17,302 nucleotides of DNA from Oscillibacter sp. (GTDB taxonomy: Bacteria > Bacillota > Clostridia > Oscillospirales > Oscillospiraceae): assembly GCA_003487665.1 (NCBI GenBank), contig DNFA01000023.1, positions 3,071-20,372 of the forward strand. Reading direction: 5' to 3'. Below the pieces are notes generated by a model. The model made no database searches. It was not told where the DNA came from and saw nothing but the letters and a program-made list of their open reading frames with translations. The translations under genes were made by a program, and so were the position numbers. Shown here piece after piece: positions 7,804-13,145 of the stretch; positions within the stretch are counted from its first letter, which is position 1, and the number at the start of each line of letters is the position of its first letter.

Positions 7804-8559
7804 CTATATATGTCCCTCCGGCAGGGGCTGGCTGTGGAGCATCACCCGCCCGAAGCAGGTCAGGCTCCGCCCGCTGCCCCGGTGGAAGACCACGTCCATG
7901 CCTGAGCGCTTTCTGTTCAGCGAGAACAGATACACCATGCCGAAGCCGTCCCGGTAATACTGCTTGCACAGCATGTCGCCGTCCACGCAGAAGATGCCCA
8001 CGTCGCCGCTTTGCACCGGGTCGTGGTTCACATACACCACCGACCCGTCCTCGATCACCGGCGACATGGAATCCCCCTGGATGCGCACGGCCAGCTCCGC
8101 GCCCGGCGGCACGTCGCCGCTGACCTGTATCAGCTCGTAATCCTCTCCGAACACCGGCGCGGCAAAGCCCGCGGCGGCGGGGGAGGTATACAGCGGGATG
8201 GTGCGCACCTCGGCGGCGGGCGCGGCAGCGCGCAGCTCGCCGGTCATCACCGTCAGCGCGTCCACCAGCGAGTGGACGGTCTGCCGCCCGGACAGCGGCA
8301 GGTCGCGGTATTTGGCCAGCAGGCGGCGCTCCTCGTCGCTGTGGCTGTCCTCCCCGCCCCGGAAGCTGCCCCGGTAGAGATAGTTCGGCTCGGCCTCCAG
8401 CGCGGTGAACAGGCGCAGCAGCACCTCCTCCTTGGGGGCGCTGACGCCCGTTTCATAGTTGCCCACCGCGGACACGGACACGCCCAGCCGCTGCGCCAGC
8501 TGCTGCCGGGTCATCCCCAGCTCCTCGCGCCGCCGCCGCATCTGCTCACCAAAAGACAC
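7804..8559 (-). CDS. XRE-type HTH / S24 peptidase repressor (LexA/CI-like)
   Basis: A 251-residue two-domain regulator. Residues about 5-60 form an XRE helix-turn-helix (TRQQLAQRLGVSVSAVGNYETG). The C-terminal half is an S24 autoprotease domain with nucleophile Ser164 in IQGDSMSPVIEDG and general base Lys199 in MLCKQYY. An Ala-Gly cleavage site is plausible in PLYTSPAAAGF (about residue 130-131). Such proteins dimerise and are inactivated by self-cleavage, often RecA-stimulated. Start: GTG at 8559 has AGGAGG 8 bases upstream, whereas a GTG three codons earlier overlaps that AGGAGG. Its promoter abuts a four-operator array, so autoregulation is expected. No phage genes adjoin, so it may be a solitary chromosomal regulator. 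Confidence 0.9.
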   Translation of the reverse strand: MSFGEQMRRRREELGMTRQQLAQRLGVSVSAVGNYETGVSAPKEEVLLRLFTALEAEPNYLYRGSFRGGEDSHSDEERRLLAKYRDLPLSGRQTVHSLVDALTVMTGELRAAAPAAEVRTIPLYTSPAAAGFAAPVFGEDYELIQVSGDVPPGAELAVRIQGDSMSPVIEDGSVVYVNHDPVQSGDVGIFCVDGDMLCKQYYRDGFGMVYLFSLNRKRSGMDVVFHRGSGRSLTCFGRVMLHSQPLPEGHI

Positions 8560-8580
8560 ACAGGCCACCTCCTCGCCGGT

Positions 8581-8598
8581 TTTCGACAGATTTCGACA
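8581..8598. repeat. Two direct repeats TTTCGACA in the repressor leader
   Basis: TTTCGACA occurs at 8581-8588 and again at 8591-8598, one helical turn apart, between the repressor -10 and its ribosome binding site. It is unlike the operator palindromes upstream. A second regulator site or chance are both possible. Confidence 0.35.
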
Positions 8599-8610
8599 TT
8601 CTCTGTTCGT

Positions 8611-8639
8611 ATACTACTCTGAATTTTTGGTTTTGTCAA
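8611..8639 (-). promoter_or_regulatory. Promoter of the S24 repressor gene
   Basis: Leftward TTGACA (8639-8634), a 17-base spacer and TAGTAT (8616-8611). The -35 lies 6 bases from the edge of operator 1, so bound repressor would contact or crowd RNA polymerase. Confidence 0.75.
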
Positions 8640-8645
8640 TGGCAA

Positions 8646-8757
8646 ATCACAAGATTCTTGTGATTTTAGCCTTGACATCACAAGAATCTTGTGATACAGT
8701 AGCTTCACAAACAAGTTTCTTGTTTTCTGTGCGGGTTATTCACAAGAAATTTGTTGG
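8646..8757. promoter_or_regulatory. Array of four 19-bp palindromic operators at an exact 31-bp period
   Basis: Operator 1 (8646-8664) is ATCACAAGATTCTTGTGAT and operator 2 (8677-8695) is ATCACAAGAATCTTGTGAT, both perfect palindromes. Operator 3 (8708-8726) keeps the ACAAG...CTTGT core and operator 4 (8739-8757) keeps CACAAGA with ATTTGT. Centres are at 8655, 8686, 8717 and 8748, always 31 bases apart, about three helical turns, so all sites face the same side of the DNA. Symmetry decays away from the repressor promoter, as for a strong-to-weak cooperative series. Binding by the adjacent S24 repressor is inferred from position. Confidence 0.85.
8672..8700 (+). promoter_or_regulatory. Rightward promoter whose spacer is operator 2
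   Basis: TTGACA (8672-8677), then exactly 17 bases (8678-8694) and TACAGT (8695-8700). The spacer is the inner 17 bases of operator 2, so repressor binding would block this promoter directly. No convincing rightward gene follows; a transcript would run antisense to the lipoprotein gene. Confidence 0.5.
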
Positions 8758-8766
8758 CAGTCTGCG

Positions 8767-8797
8767 CAAAAATGCCGCCGCGCACAGGCGCGGCGGC
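8767..8797 (-). terminator. Terminator of the small lipoprotein gene
   Basis: A perfect 10-bp GC-only stem (8774-8783 with 8788-8797), 4-base loop, followed leftward by ATTTTTGCG. It isolates the lipoprotein transcript from the operator array and the repressor. Confidence 0.85.
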
Positions 8798-8817
8798 AGA
8801 GGCCGTCACATGGCATA

Positions 8818-8973
8818 TCACGCATCCAACGGGTCGGTGATCTCCACATCGTCCCCCAGCAGGTGGGCGCCCGGCCAGTGGCGGACGCCCGGCGCGGCGG
8901 CGCCGGTCTTGCTGCCGCAGGCGCACAGCATCAGCAGTGCCAATATGACAAAAAGGGAAGTGAGCTTTTTCAT
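8818..8973 (-). CDS. Small lipoprotein, 51 residues, unknown function
   Basis: The reading frame begins MKKLTSLFVILALLMLCACG and runs 51 codons to TGA. The first 19 residues are a lipoprotein signal with the probable lipidated cysteine at position 19 (LCAC), leaving a mature peptide of about 33 residues that ends acidic (DDVEITDPLDA). GGAGG lies 7 bases before the ATG, a near-consensus promoter lies 33 bases upstream, and a terminator lies 21 bases after the stop, so it is a complete single-gene unit and not a remnant by those marks. It falls below common gene-size cut-offs and would be easily missed. No domain is recognisable; the mature part may be too short to be an enzyme. Confidence 0.75.
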   Translation of the reverse strand: MKKLTSLFVILALLMLCACGSKTGAAAPGVRHWPGAHLLGDDVEITDPLDA

Positions 8974-9005
8974 GCCGGTACCTCCTGCTCATCCGATATA
9001 TCCCC

Positions 9006-9034
9006 ATTATACCGTACAGCCGCCGTTTTGACAA
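9006..9034 (-). promoter_or_regulatory. Promoter of the small lipoprotein gene
   Basis: Leftward TTGTCA (9034-9029), a 17-base spacer and a perfect TATAAT (9011-9006). The -35 follows directly after the T-run of the terminator at 9036-9057. Confidence 0.8.
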
Positions 9035-9035
9035 C

Positions 9036-9057
9036 AAAAAAGCGCCCTGCAGGGCGC
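9036..9057 (-). terminator. Second terminator downstream of the tRNA genes
   Basis: A perfect 16-base palindrome, GCGCCCTGCAGGGCGC (9042-9057), followed leftward by TTTTTT. It lies 21 bases beyond repeat copy 9079-9144. Confidence 0.75.
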
Positions 9058-9078
9058 GGAACGCGGCGGCGTATAAAA

Positions 9079-9144
9079 CGGGACGTCGCACCCCAAGGGC
9101 ACTTGTTTCGCTGCGCTCCACTGCGAGGACGCCGTCCCCTACAG
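9079..9144 (-). repeat. 66-bp dispersed repeat, full-length copy A
   Basis: Read leftward it begins CTGTAGGGGACGGCGTCCTC and ends GTGCGACGTCCCG. It matches the copy at 15010-15075 with one difference (GCGAAAC here, GCGGAAC there). The ends can pair (GGGACG with CGTCCC). It separates the tRNA terminator from the next terminator. Confidence 0.9.
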
Positions 9145-9165
9145 ACGTTCCACGCAAAGGCGGCA

Positions 9166-9202
9166 AAAAGGAAAACAGCACTCGCAAAGCAAGTGCTGTT
9201 TT
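9166..9202 (-). terminator. Intrinsic terminator of the tRNA operon
   Basis: AAAACAGCACT pairs with AGTGCTGTTTT (9172-9182 with 9192-9202), an 11-bp stem with a 9-base loop, followed leftward by CCTTTTTG. It starts right after the tRNA-Tyr 3' end. Confidence 0.85.
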
Positions 9203-9203
9203 C

Positions 9204-9288
9204 TGGTGGGGGATGGTGGATTCGAACCACCGAAGGCGTTGCCAGCAGATTTACAGTCTGTCCCCTTTGGCCACTCGGGAAATCCCCC
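9204..9288 (-). tRNA. tRNA-Tyr (anticodon GTA)
   Basis: Leftward the gene opens GGGGGAT and closes ATCCCCC-A-CCA with CCA encoded. The anticodon loop reads CTGTAAA, giving GTA. The TTCGAATCC T-loop and a long variable arm are present, as expected for bacterial tRNA-Tyr (85 nt). It lies 16 bases after tRNA-Thr in one transcript. Confidence 0.95.
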
Positions 9289-9304
9289 ATATACAATATG
9301 GAAT

Positions 9305-9380
9305 TGGAGCTGGTGGACGGATTCGAACCCCCGACCTGCTGATTACAAATCAGCTGCTCTACCAGCTGAGCTACACCAGC
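9305..9380 (-). tRNA. tRNA-Thr (anticodon TGT)
   Basis: Leftward it opens GCTGGTG and closes CACCAGC-T-CCA, with CCA encoded. The anticodon stem CTGAT/ATCAG encloses TTTGTAA, giving TGT. Standard D and T arms; 76 nt. First gene of the tRNA pair. Confidence 0.95.
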
Positions 9381-9398
9381 ATCTCACCAGCGAACCGT

Positions 9399-9427
9399 AT
9401 TATAACAGAGGTTTTCTGAATTGTCAA
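9399..9427 (-). promoter_or_regulatory. Consensus promoter of the tRNA operon
   Basis: Leftward TTGACA (9427-9422), a 17-base spacer and TATAAT (9404-9399): a perfect sigma-A consensus at both hexamers, about 19 bases before tRNA-Thr. Confidence 0.92.
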
Positions 9428-9513
9428 CTACAAACTTCGCACGAAAGTAGAAAATTTATCGCTTTAAAGCTATGCAACATCCACAAACGTACATAAGAGG
9501 GGGAATCACACCA

Positions 9514-9747
9514 ATGACACTGATGGAAATGTCCGCGCTGTACGACGACAGCGCCCTGCTGATCTCCGGGCGGCTGGCGGAGCTGCGCAGCGCTCTGCGC
9601 GTCTGCGGCAGCGAGGACGAATCCCGCCGCCTGCGCCGCCGCATGGCGGAGCTGAAACCCATGCTCACCCAGTGCCGCAAGCTGTCCTGCCTGACGGCGC
9701 GGTACTACGACCGGGACTTTTACGGCTATGACGAATACCGGTTATGA
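9514..9747 (+). CDS. Small coiled protein of unknown function, partner of the sigma-like gene
   Basis: The product has 77 residues and no domain I can name with certainty. It is mostly helical and highly charged: a leucine/arginine-rich stretch (about 16-50, with RLAELRSALRV and RRLRRRMAELKPML) likely forms a helical hairpin or coiled coil, and the tail is tyrosine-rich (ARYYDRDFYGYDEYRL). The chosen ATG has GAGGGGG 10 bases upstream; an ATG 14 codons earlier lacks such a site. It overlaps the next gene by 20 bases, so the two are probably made together. My impression is that this pair recurs in related genomes, but that is memory and not a search. Confidence 0.65.
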   Translation: MTLMEMSALYDDSALLISGRLAELRSALRVCGSEDESRRLRRRMAELKPMLTQCRKLSCLTARYYDRDFYGYDEYRL

Positions 9748-10015
9748 TTTTGCGGACAGGGCGGGGCTTCAGGCGTGGCTCCGCGCCCAGTCCGGCGACA
9801 ACAGCCAGCGCCGCCAGCGGCTGCTGCGGAACCTGCCCCGGGCGGTGGCGGCGGAGCTGACGCCCCGCCAGCGGGAGATACTGGCGCTGTACATAGACCG
9901 GGGCATGACCATGTCCCAGATCGCCCAGCAGCTGCGCATCAACAAATCCACCGTCTCCCGCTCCCTGCGGCGCACGTTCCAGCGGCTGCGCCGCTGCCTG
10001 GAATACAGTCTGTAA
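9728..10015 (+). CDS. Sigma-70 region 4-like helix-turn-helix protein
   Basis: A 95-residue DNA-binding protein. The C-terminal half matches the region 4 / LuxR-type fold: LTPRQREILALYIDRGMTMS followed by IAQQLRINKSTVSRSLRR, with the helix-turn-helix at about 59-80. There is no region 2, so it cannot act as a full sigma factor and is more likely a regulator. The N-terminal 40 residues are basic and helical. The start codon lies inside the preceding gene with only a weak GGGAC before it, consistent with translational coupling. The tRNA promoter lies divergently 300 bases upstream; I see no confident promoter for this pair. Target unknown. Confidence 0.75.
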   Translation: MTNTGYDFADRAGLQAWLRAQSGDNSQRRQRLLRNLPRAVAAELTPRQREILALYIDRGMTMSQIAQQLRINKSTVSRSLRRTFQRLRRCLEYSL

Positions 10016-10030
10016 CGGCCGCAGAAGCCT

Positions 10031-10156
10031 GTCATTGCGCGCCAGTGCGTACACTGGCGCGGCCATCCGTCTCCGGAATGCATAAGTTAGCATTGCTGCG
10101 GATTTATCGCAACCGGGATTAGGGATTCCCACGTCGCTTCGCTCCTCGGAATGACG
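10031..10156. repeat. Palindromic intergenic repeat element with inverted ends
   Basis: The ends are inverted versions of each other: GTCATTGCG at 10031-10039 and CGGAATGACG at 10147-10156. Inside the left end is a perfect 10-bp hairpin (10038-10047 with 10052-10061), and the right end carries CCACGTCGCTTCGCTCCTCG, a sequence type widely dispersed between genes in many bacteria and often mistranslated as a short peptide. It is noncoding. Nothing else is seen between 10016 and the promoter at 10222. Confidence 0.7.
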
Positions 10157-10221
10157 CAAATAAATCCATAAGCAAGCTAAGAAAGCCCGGAATATCTCGA
10201 TTTGGCTCCGTAAGAAAGCAC

Positions 10222-10250
10222 TTGTGCCGCCGGGCGTTTTCCGCTATACT
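10222..10250 (+). promoter_or_regulatory. Promoter of the exported H...NCS protein gene
   Basis: TTGTGC (10222-10227), a 17-base spacer and TATACT (10245-10250), about 55 bases before the proposed start at 10305. Confidence 0.6.
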
Positions 10251-10304
10251 GTTGGTGCGGGCAGATCGCGCCGCAGTATTACGCTGTGTCGGGAGGGATG
10301 AGGG

Positions 10305-10964
10305 CTGAAAAAACGAACCGTCACGCTTCTTGCGCTGGCTCTGGCGCTGGCGGCGGCCTTCGGCCTGTGGCTCGATGGCAACGTCTACAAAAACGGCTCC
10401 CGGACGCTCCCCTGCGAGGAAAGCGGCCTGATCCTCTCCATCACGACCTTTGACGGCGAGAGTGAATCCACGCCCCTTGTCAAATGCTTCGGCCATACAT
10501 GGATATCCCTTGACAACCGCTCCGGTCACCCGGTATATCTGAAGGACTGCGAGATCAGGGAGGGCGAGCAGGTCACGCTCTCCGTCTGGGCGGTTCGCGG
10601 GCTTTCGGGGCTGCTTTTCAACATGGAGCCGGGCTATATCCGGGACTATGGCCGGTATGTGGGCAGACGCTCCCTGAGCGCGAACATCGGGGAGGAGCAG
10701 CTGCGGACGATCGAAGCGTACATCGACCGGGAGGACGGCTGGACGCTGGGCGGGAATTGCAGCCGCTGGTCGCTCCGCCTGTGGAACGCGGTGGTGGAGG
10801 AGGACTTCGCCCTGAAAACGCAGACCCTTGTCTACACGCCGGAACGGGTGGAAAAAGCCCTTTGCGAATTCGACTGCGTGGAAACGGACAGAGATTTTTC
10901 CCGGGCGGGAGATATCTTCTGCTTCCGTGACGGGGTCAGAACGGAGCTGGCATTATGTTCCTGA
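10305..10964 (+). CDS. Exported protein with permuted papain-like H...NCS motif; CTG start or frameshift
   Basis: The frame is open from a TGA at 10299 to 10964. The first in-frame ATG is at 10623, but it would discard 106 codons that clearly encode protein: a signal sequence (KKRTVTLLALALALAAAFG) and a CFGHTWISLDNRSG segment. No in-frame ATG, GTG or TTG precedes 10623. CTG at 10305 has GGGAGGG 7 bases upstream and gives 219 residues. Alternatively ATG at 10298 would enter this frame if one A of the A6 run (10308-10313) were lost or slipped. His64 (GHTW) before Cys152 (NCSRW) recalls circularly permuted NlpC/P60 proteins (LRAT/YiiX type), which act on lipids or cell-wall peptides; that assignment is an inference. 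It overlaps the next gene by 10 bases. Confidence 0.7.
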   Translation: MKKRTVTLLALALALAAAFGLWLDGNVYKNGSRTLPCEESGLILSITTFDGESESTPLVKCFGHTWISLDNRSGHPVYLKDCEIREGEQVTLSVWAVRGLSGLLFNMEPGYIRDYGRYVGRRSLSANIGEEQLRTIEAYIDREDGWTLGGNCSRWSLRLWNAVVEEDFALKTQTLVYTPERVEKALCEFDCVETDRDFSRAGDIFCFRDGVRTELALCS

Positions 10965-11209
10965 AAATGAAAAGCCGTGTCCTGCGGATGCTTGTATGCG
11001 CGGCGGCGGGCGCGCTCTGCCTGTACAGCGGCGCGGCCTGCGCTGCTACCTTATATAAAGCCCACGGGCAGCCCTATCTGCTGGCGGGCACAGAGCGGTT
11101 TGACTTTACGGGCTATTACATGGTGGCCGCCCTATGGGGCACGGTCTGCGTCCTGCTGGTCGTGTGCCTTGTCCTTTTTATCAGACGGTGCCGGAGGGCG
11201 GGGACTTGA
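10955..11209 (+). CDS. Small membrane protein, unknown function
   Basis: An 84-residue protein with two hydrophobic spans: about 9-31, which could be a signal or first membrane helix ending near AACAATLY, and about 54-75 (MVAALWGTVCVLLVVCLVLFI). A basic tail RRCRRAGT follows, placing the C-terminus in the cytoplasm. The start overlaps the end of the exported H...NCS gene by 10 bases, so the two are probably co-translated and may act together at the membrane. No family recognised. Its stop codon lies inside the -35 region of the next promoter. Confidence 0.65.
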   Translation: MFLKMKSRVLRMLVCAAAGALCLYSGAACAATLYKAHGQPYLLAGTERFDFTGYYMVAALWGTVCVLLVVCLVLFIRRCRRAGT

Positions 11210-11234
11210 CTTTTCCGCCTCCGTCGCATACTAT
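11206..11234 (+). promoter_or_regulatory. Promoter of the YitT-family gene
   Basis: TTGACT (11206-11211), a 17-base spacer and TACTAT (11229-11234). The -35 overlaps the stop codon of the preceding gene. Confidence 0.7.
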
Positions 11235-11275
11235 ATCAGAACCCGACCACACCAAAGAAAAGGAGTGACTGCTCC

Positions 11276-12157
11276 ATGTATCAAAAGCTGCTTCACACAA
11301 GAGGGCTGCGTCTGCTGGGCGGACTGCTGGGCTCCCTGCTGCTGGCCGCCGCCATCAACGTGTTCATCGTTCCCCAGGGGCTGTACGGCGGCGGCGCCTA
11401 CGGTCTTTGCCAGGTGATCCGTACCCTGGTGCTGCGGGCGCTGGATCTGGAGCTGCCCTTCGATCTGGCGGGCGTGCTGTATTTCTTCGTGAATATCCCG
11501 CTGTTTATGCTGGCCTTCCGCGCGCTGGGACGGGAATTCTTCCTGAAGGCCGCCATCTGCACCGCCGCCAACTCCCTGTTTCTGGCCATCATCCCCTCCC
11601 CTGCCGTGCCGGTGATCCCGGACATGCTCACCAGCTGCATGGTGGGCGGCATTCTGGTGGGCTTTTCCGGCGGACTGGTGCTCAGCTGCGGCTGCTCCAC
11701 CGGCGGGCTGGACATTCTGGGACTGTATCTCAGCAAAAAGGGCAGCCGCTTCACCGTGGGGCGGTTCTCCATCACCTTCAACGCCGGACTGTACACCCTG
11801 TGTTTCTTCCTGTTCGACGCCACCACCGCCATCTACTCCGCTATATATAATGTGCTCAGCAACCTGTTTCTGGATCGGCTCCACCGCCAGAACGTCACCG
11901 TGCAGCTGCTGATCTTCACCAAGAAGAACGACCCGCAGCTGCCCCGGTACATCATGGAGCAGCTGGATCGCGGCGTTACCAGCTGGGCGGCCAAGGGCGG
12001 CTGGACGGGGGACGATGTGCAGGTGCTGTGCGTCTGCCTATCCAAGTACGAGATCGACACCCTGCGCCAGGTGATGCAGCAGGTGGATCCCGACGCCTTC
12101 TACATCGTGCAGGAGGGCGTCCACGCCGGCGGCAACTTCAAGCGCCATCTGGGGTAA
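11276..12157 (+). CDS. YitT family membrane protein (DUF161 plus DUF2179)
   Basis: A 293-residue protein of the YitT family, whose molecular function is not established. The N-terminal two thirds carry about five membrane spans (roughly 11-32, 62-82, 87-107, 118-138, 165-185) with the family motifs VPQGLYGGGAYG (32-43) and GCSTGGLDILGLYLSKK (139-155). The C-terminal cytoplasmic domain from about 205 (NVTVQLLIFTKK) to the end (FYIVQEGVHAGGNFKRH) is the regulatory DUF2179 type. AAGGAG lies about 10 bases before the ATG. It has its own promoter and terminator, so it is monocistronic. Confidence 0.93.
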   Translation: MYQKLLHTRGLRLLGGLLGSLLLAAAINVFIVPQGLYGGGAYGLCQVIRTLVLRALDLELPFDLAGVLYFFVNIPLFMLAFRALGREFFLKAAICTAANSLFLAIIPSPAVPVIPDMLTSCMVGGILVGFSGGLVLSCGCSTGGLDILGLYLSKKGSRFTVGRFSITFNAGLYTLCFFLFDATTAIYSAIYNVLSNLFLDRLHRQNVTVQLLIFTKKNDPQLPRYIMEQLDRGVTSWAAKGGWTGDDVQVLCVCLSKYEIDTLRQVMQQVDPDAFYIVQEGVHAGGNFKRHLG

Positions 12158-12176
12158 AGACCCTTCAAAATGCCGA

Positions 12177-12204
12177 AGCACCACTCGTCAGAGTGGTGCT
12201 TTTT
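12177..12204 (+). terminator. Intrinsic terminator of the YitT-family gene
   Basis: AGCACCACTC pairs with GAGTGGTGCT (12177-12186 with 12191-12200), loop GTCA, followed by TTTT. It lies 19 bases past the stop codon. Confidence 0.9.
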
Positions 12205-12426
12205 GCTGTCTTTATAGGAAACCGGACGCGGCAAACGGGTACATTTTGCGCACTGTTTACGTCCCGCGAACGTCAACCGGGCGTCACGTCCGCCTGTGCT
12301 GCACAAATGAGAGGTAAACGAAATCCCGCGCAGAGCGGTAACGTTATCATAGTATCACATTCCTTTACGCAAATCAACTAATAATTTACATAAACTTAAT
12401 GGTCAAAAATTGTTCATTTTTACGTC
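12205..12426. other. Noncoding stretch upstream of the cstA operon promoter
   Basis: About 220 bases with no credible gene. The right half (from about 12340) is AT-rich compared with the rest of the window, as promoter-upstream regions often are, and may hold regulator sites. I recognise none. Confidence 0.4.
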
Positions 12427-12455
12427 TTGAAAGTTGAAAAATGGCGGCGTATATT
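12427..12455 (+). promoter_or_regulatory. Promoter of the cstA operon
   Basis: TTGAAA (12427-12432), a 17-base spacer and TATATT (12450-12455). It would give a leader of about 145 bases before the start at 12606. Confidence 0.65.
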
Positions 12456-12472
12456 TATGTTTGCCATCCGGA

Positions 12473-12565
12473 ACGCCATTTCATGGCGTAAATATATGGA
12501 AATGCAACTATTTCCATGCGCTTCTTTCACGATTTTAATTGCGAAAGACGCGCGCTTCTGCGCGC
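12473..12565 (+). promoter_or_regulatory. Structured leader of the cstA operon: three tandem hairpins
   Basis: Three perfect stems follow the promoter: ACGCCAT/ATGGCGT (12473-12479 with 12483-12489), ATGGAAAT/ATTTCCAT (12496-12503 with 12510-12517) and GCGCGC/GCGCGC (12550-12555 with 12560-12565). None has a T-run. They may control message stability or translation; no known riboswitch is recognised. Confidence 0.45.
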
Positions 12566-12605
12566 CGGGTGTTAAGAAACCGTTAGGGAACAGGAGGCGC
12601 TTGTT

Positions 12606-13145
12606 ATGACCAGACAGGAGGCTGTCGATCGTCTGTGCGACGTGTACGCCGGCAGCTACGATGTGACCCGCTGCGACGAGAACGAACATTCTCTCGCCGC
12701 CACCATGGACTTCTACGCCACCGCAGAAAAATACGTGCTCTCCAAAAAGGCCAAGCTCTGGGAGGCCAACAGCTTCGAGTATGTGTACCTGTTCAACGTT
12801 CCCCATCTGACGAAGGAGATCTACGAGAAGTGCGAAAAGCTGGCCTACGAGCAGGGCATGGCGCGCATCTCCCCCAACCCCAAGCACATGTACACCTATA
12901 TTACGGCGCTGTTCGTCTGCGACAGCTGCGACGAGGATGCCCGTAAGGCGCTGAAAAAGTGCCGGCTGTACAAGAGCTTCAAGATGTCCTACTGGGGCTG
13001 GATGGATTTCCACACCGGGCTGGTGGTGCTGCCGGAGGAAAAGATCAGCACCAACGCCAGCGGCCATTGTGCAGCACAGGTTTTCGAAAGAGGCCTGTTT
13101 CATAAGCAAAAGAGATCGTTATTCAGAAAGGAGAGAGCTATATGA
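12606..13145 (+). CDS. Conserved-looking protein of unknown function, coupled to cstA
   Basis: A 179-residue soluble protein, no signal peptide, no membrane span. It is mixed alpha/beta with many aromatic residues and a cluster of cysteines (FVCDSCDEDARKALKKCRLYKSFK, about 100-123) that could bind metal or form a disulphide. The segment KKAKLWEANSFEYVYLFNVPHLTKEIYEKCEKLAYEQGMARI looks like an ordered core. The start has AGGAGG 8 bases upstream. The stop overlaps the cstA start (ATGA), and the cstA ribosome binding site lies inside this gene, so the two are translationally coupled. I do not recognise the family; a role in regulating or supporting CstA is inferred from position only. Confidence 0.75.
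   Translation: MTRQEAVDRLCDVYAGSYDVTRCDENEHSLAATMDFYATAEKYVLSKKAKLWEANSFEYVYLFNVPHLTKEIYEKCEKLAYEQGMARISPNPKHMYTYITALFVCDSCDEDARKALKKCRLYKSFKMSYWGWMDFHTGLVVLPEEKISTNASGHCAAQVFERGLFHKQKRSLFRKERAI

Noticed and set aside
8581..8620. Possible Firmicutes SOS (LexA) box near CGAACAGAGAATGTCG
   Set aside because: Only one half matches the CGAAC...GTTCG consensus; the better palindromes are the operators further upstream.
8646..8757. Regular 31-bp repeats as a possible CRISPR array
   Set aside because: The units are 19-bp palindromes with only 12 bases between them, two are degenerate, and no cas gene is near.
8772..8840. 22-codon frame downstream of the rightward operator-2 promoter
   Set aside because: It has no ribosome binding site and its codons are mostly the GC-rich terminator hairpin read backwards.
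9204..9380. tRNA genes as an integration site of a mobile element
   Set aside because: No integrase, no duplicated tRNA 3' end and no island boundary are visible; the small two-gene cassette lies on the 5' side.
10298..10400. ATG at 10298 as the simple start of the exported protein
   Set aside because: It is in a different frame from the signal-peptide sequence, and GGGAGGG abuts it with no spacing; retained only as part of a frameshift hypothesis.
10119..10529. Leftward open frame ending in a FASFRGAKRRGNP-like peptide
   Set aside because: The C-terminal part is a translation of the palindromic repeat and the rest is antisense to the exported protein gene.
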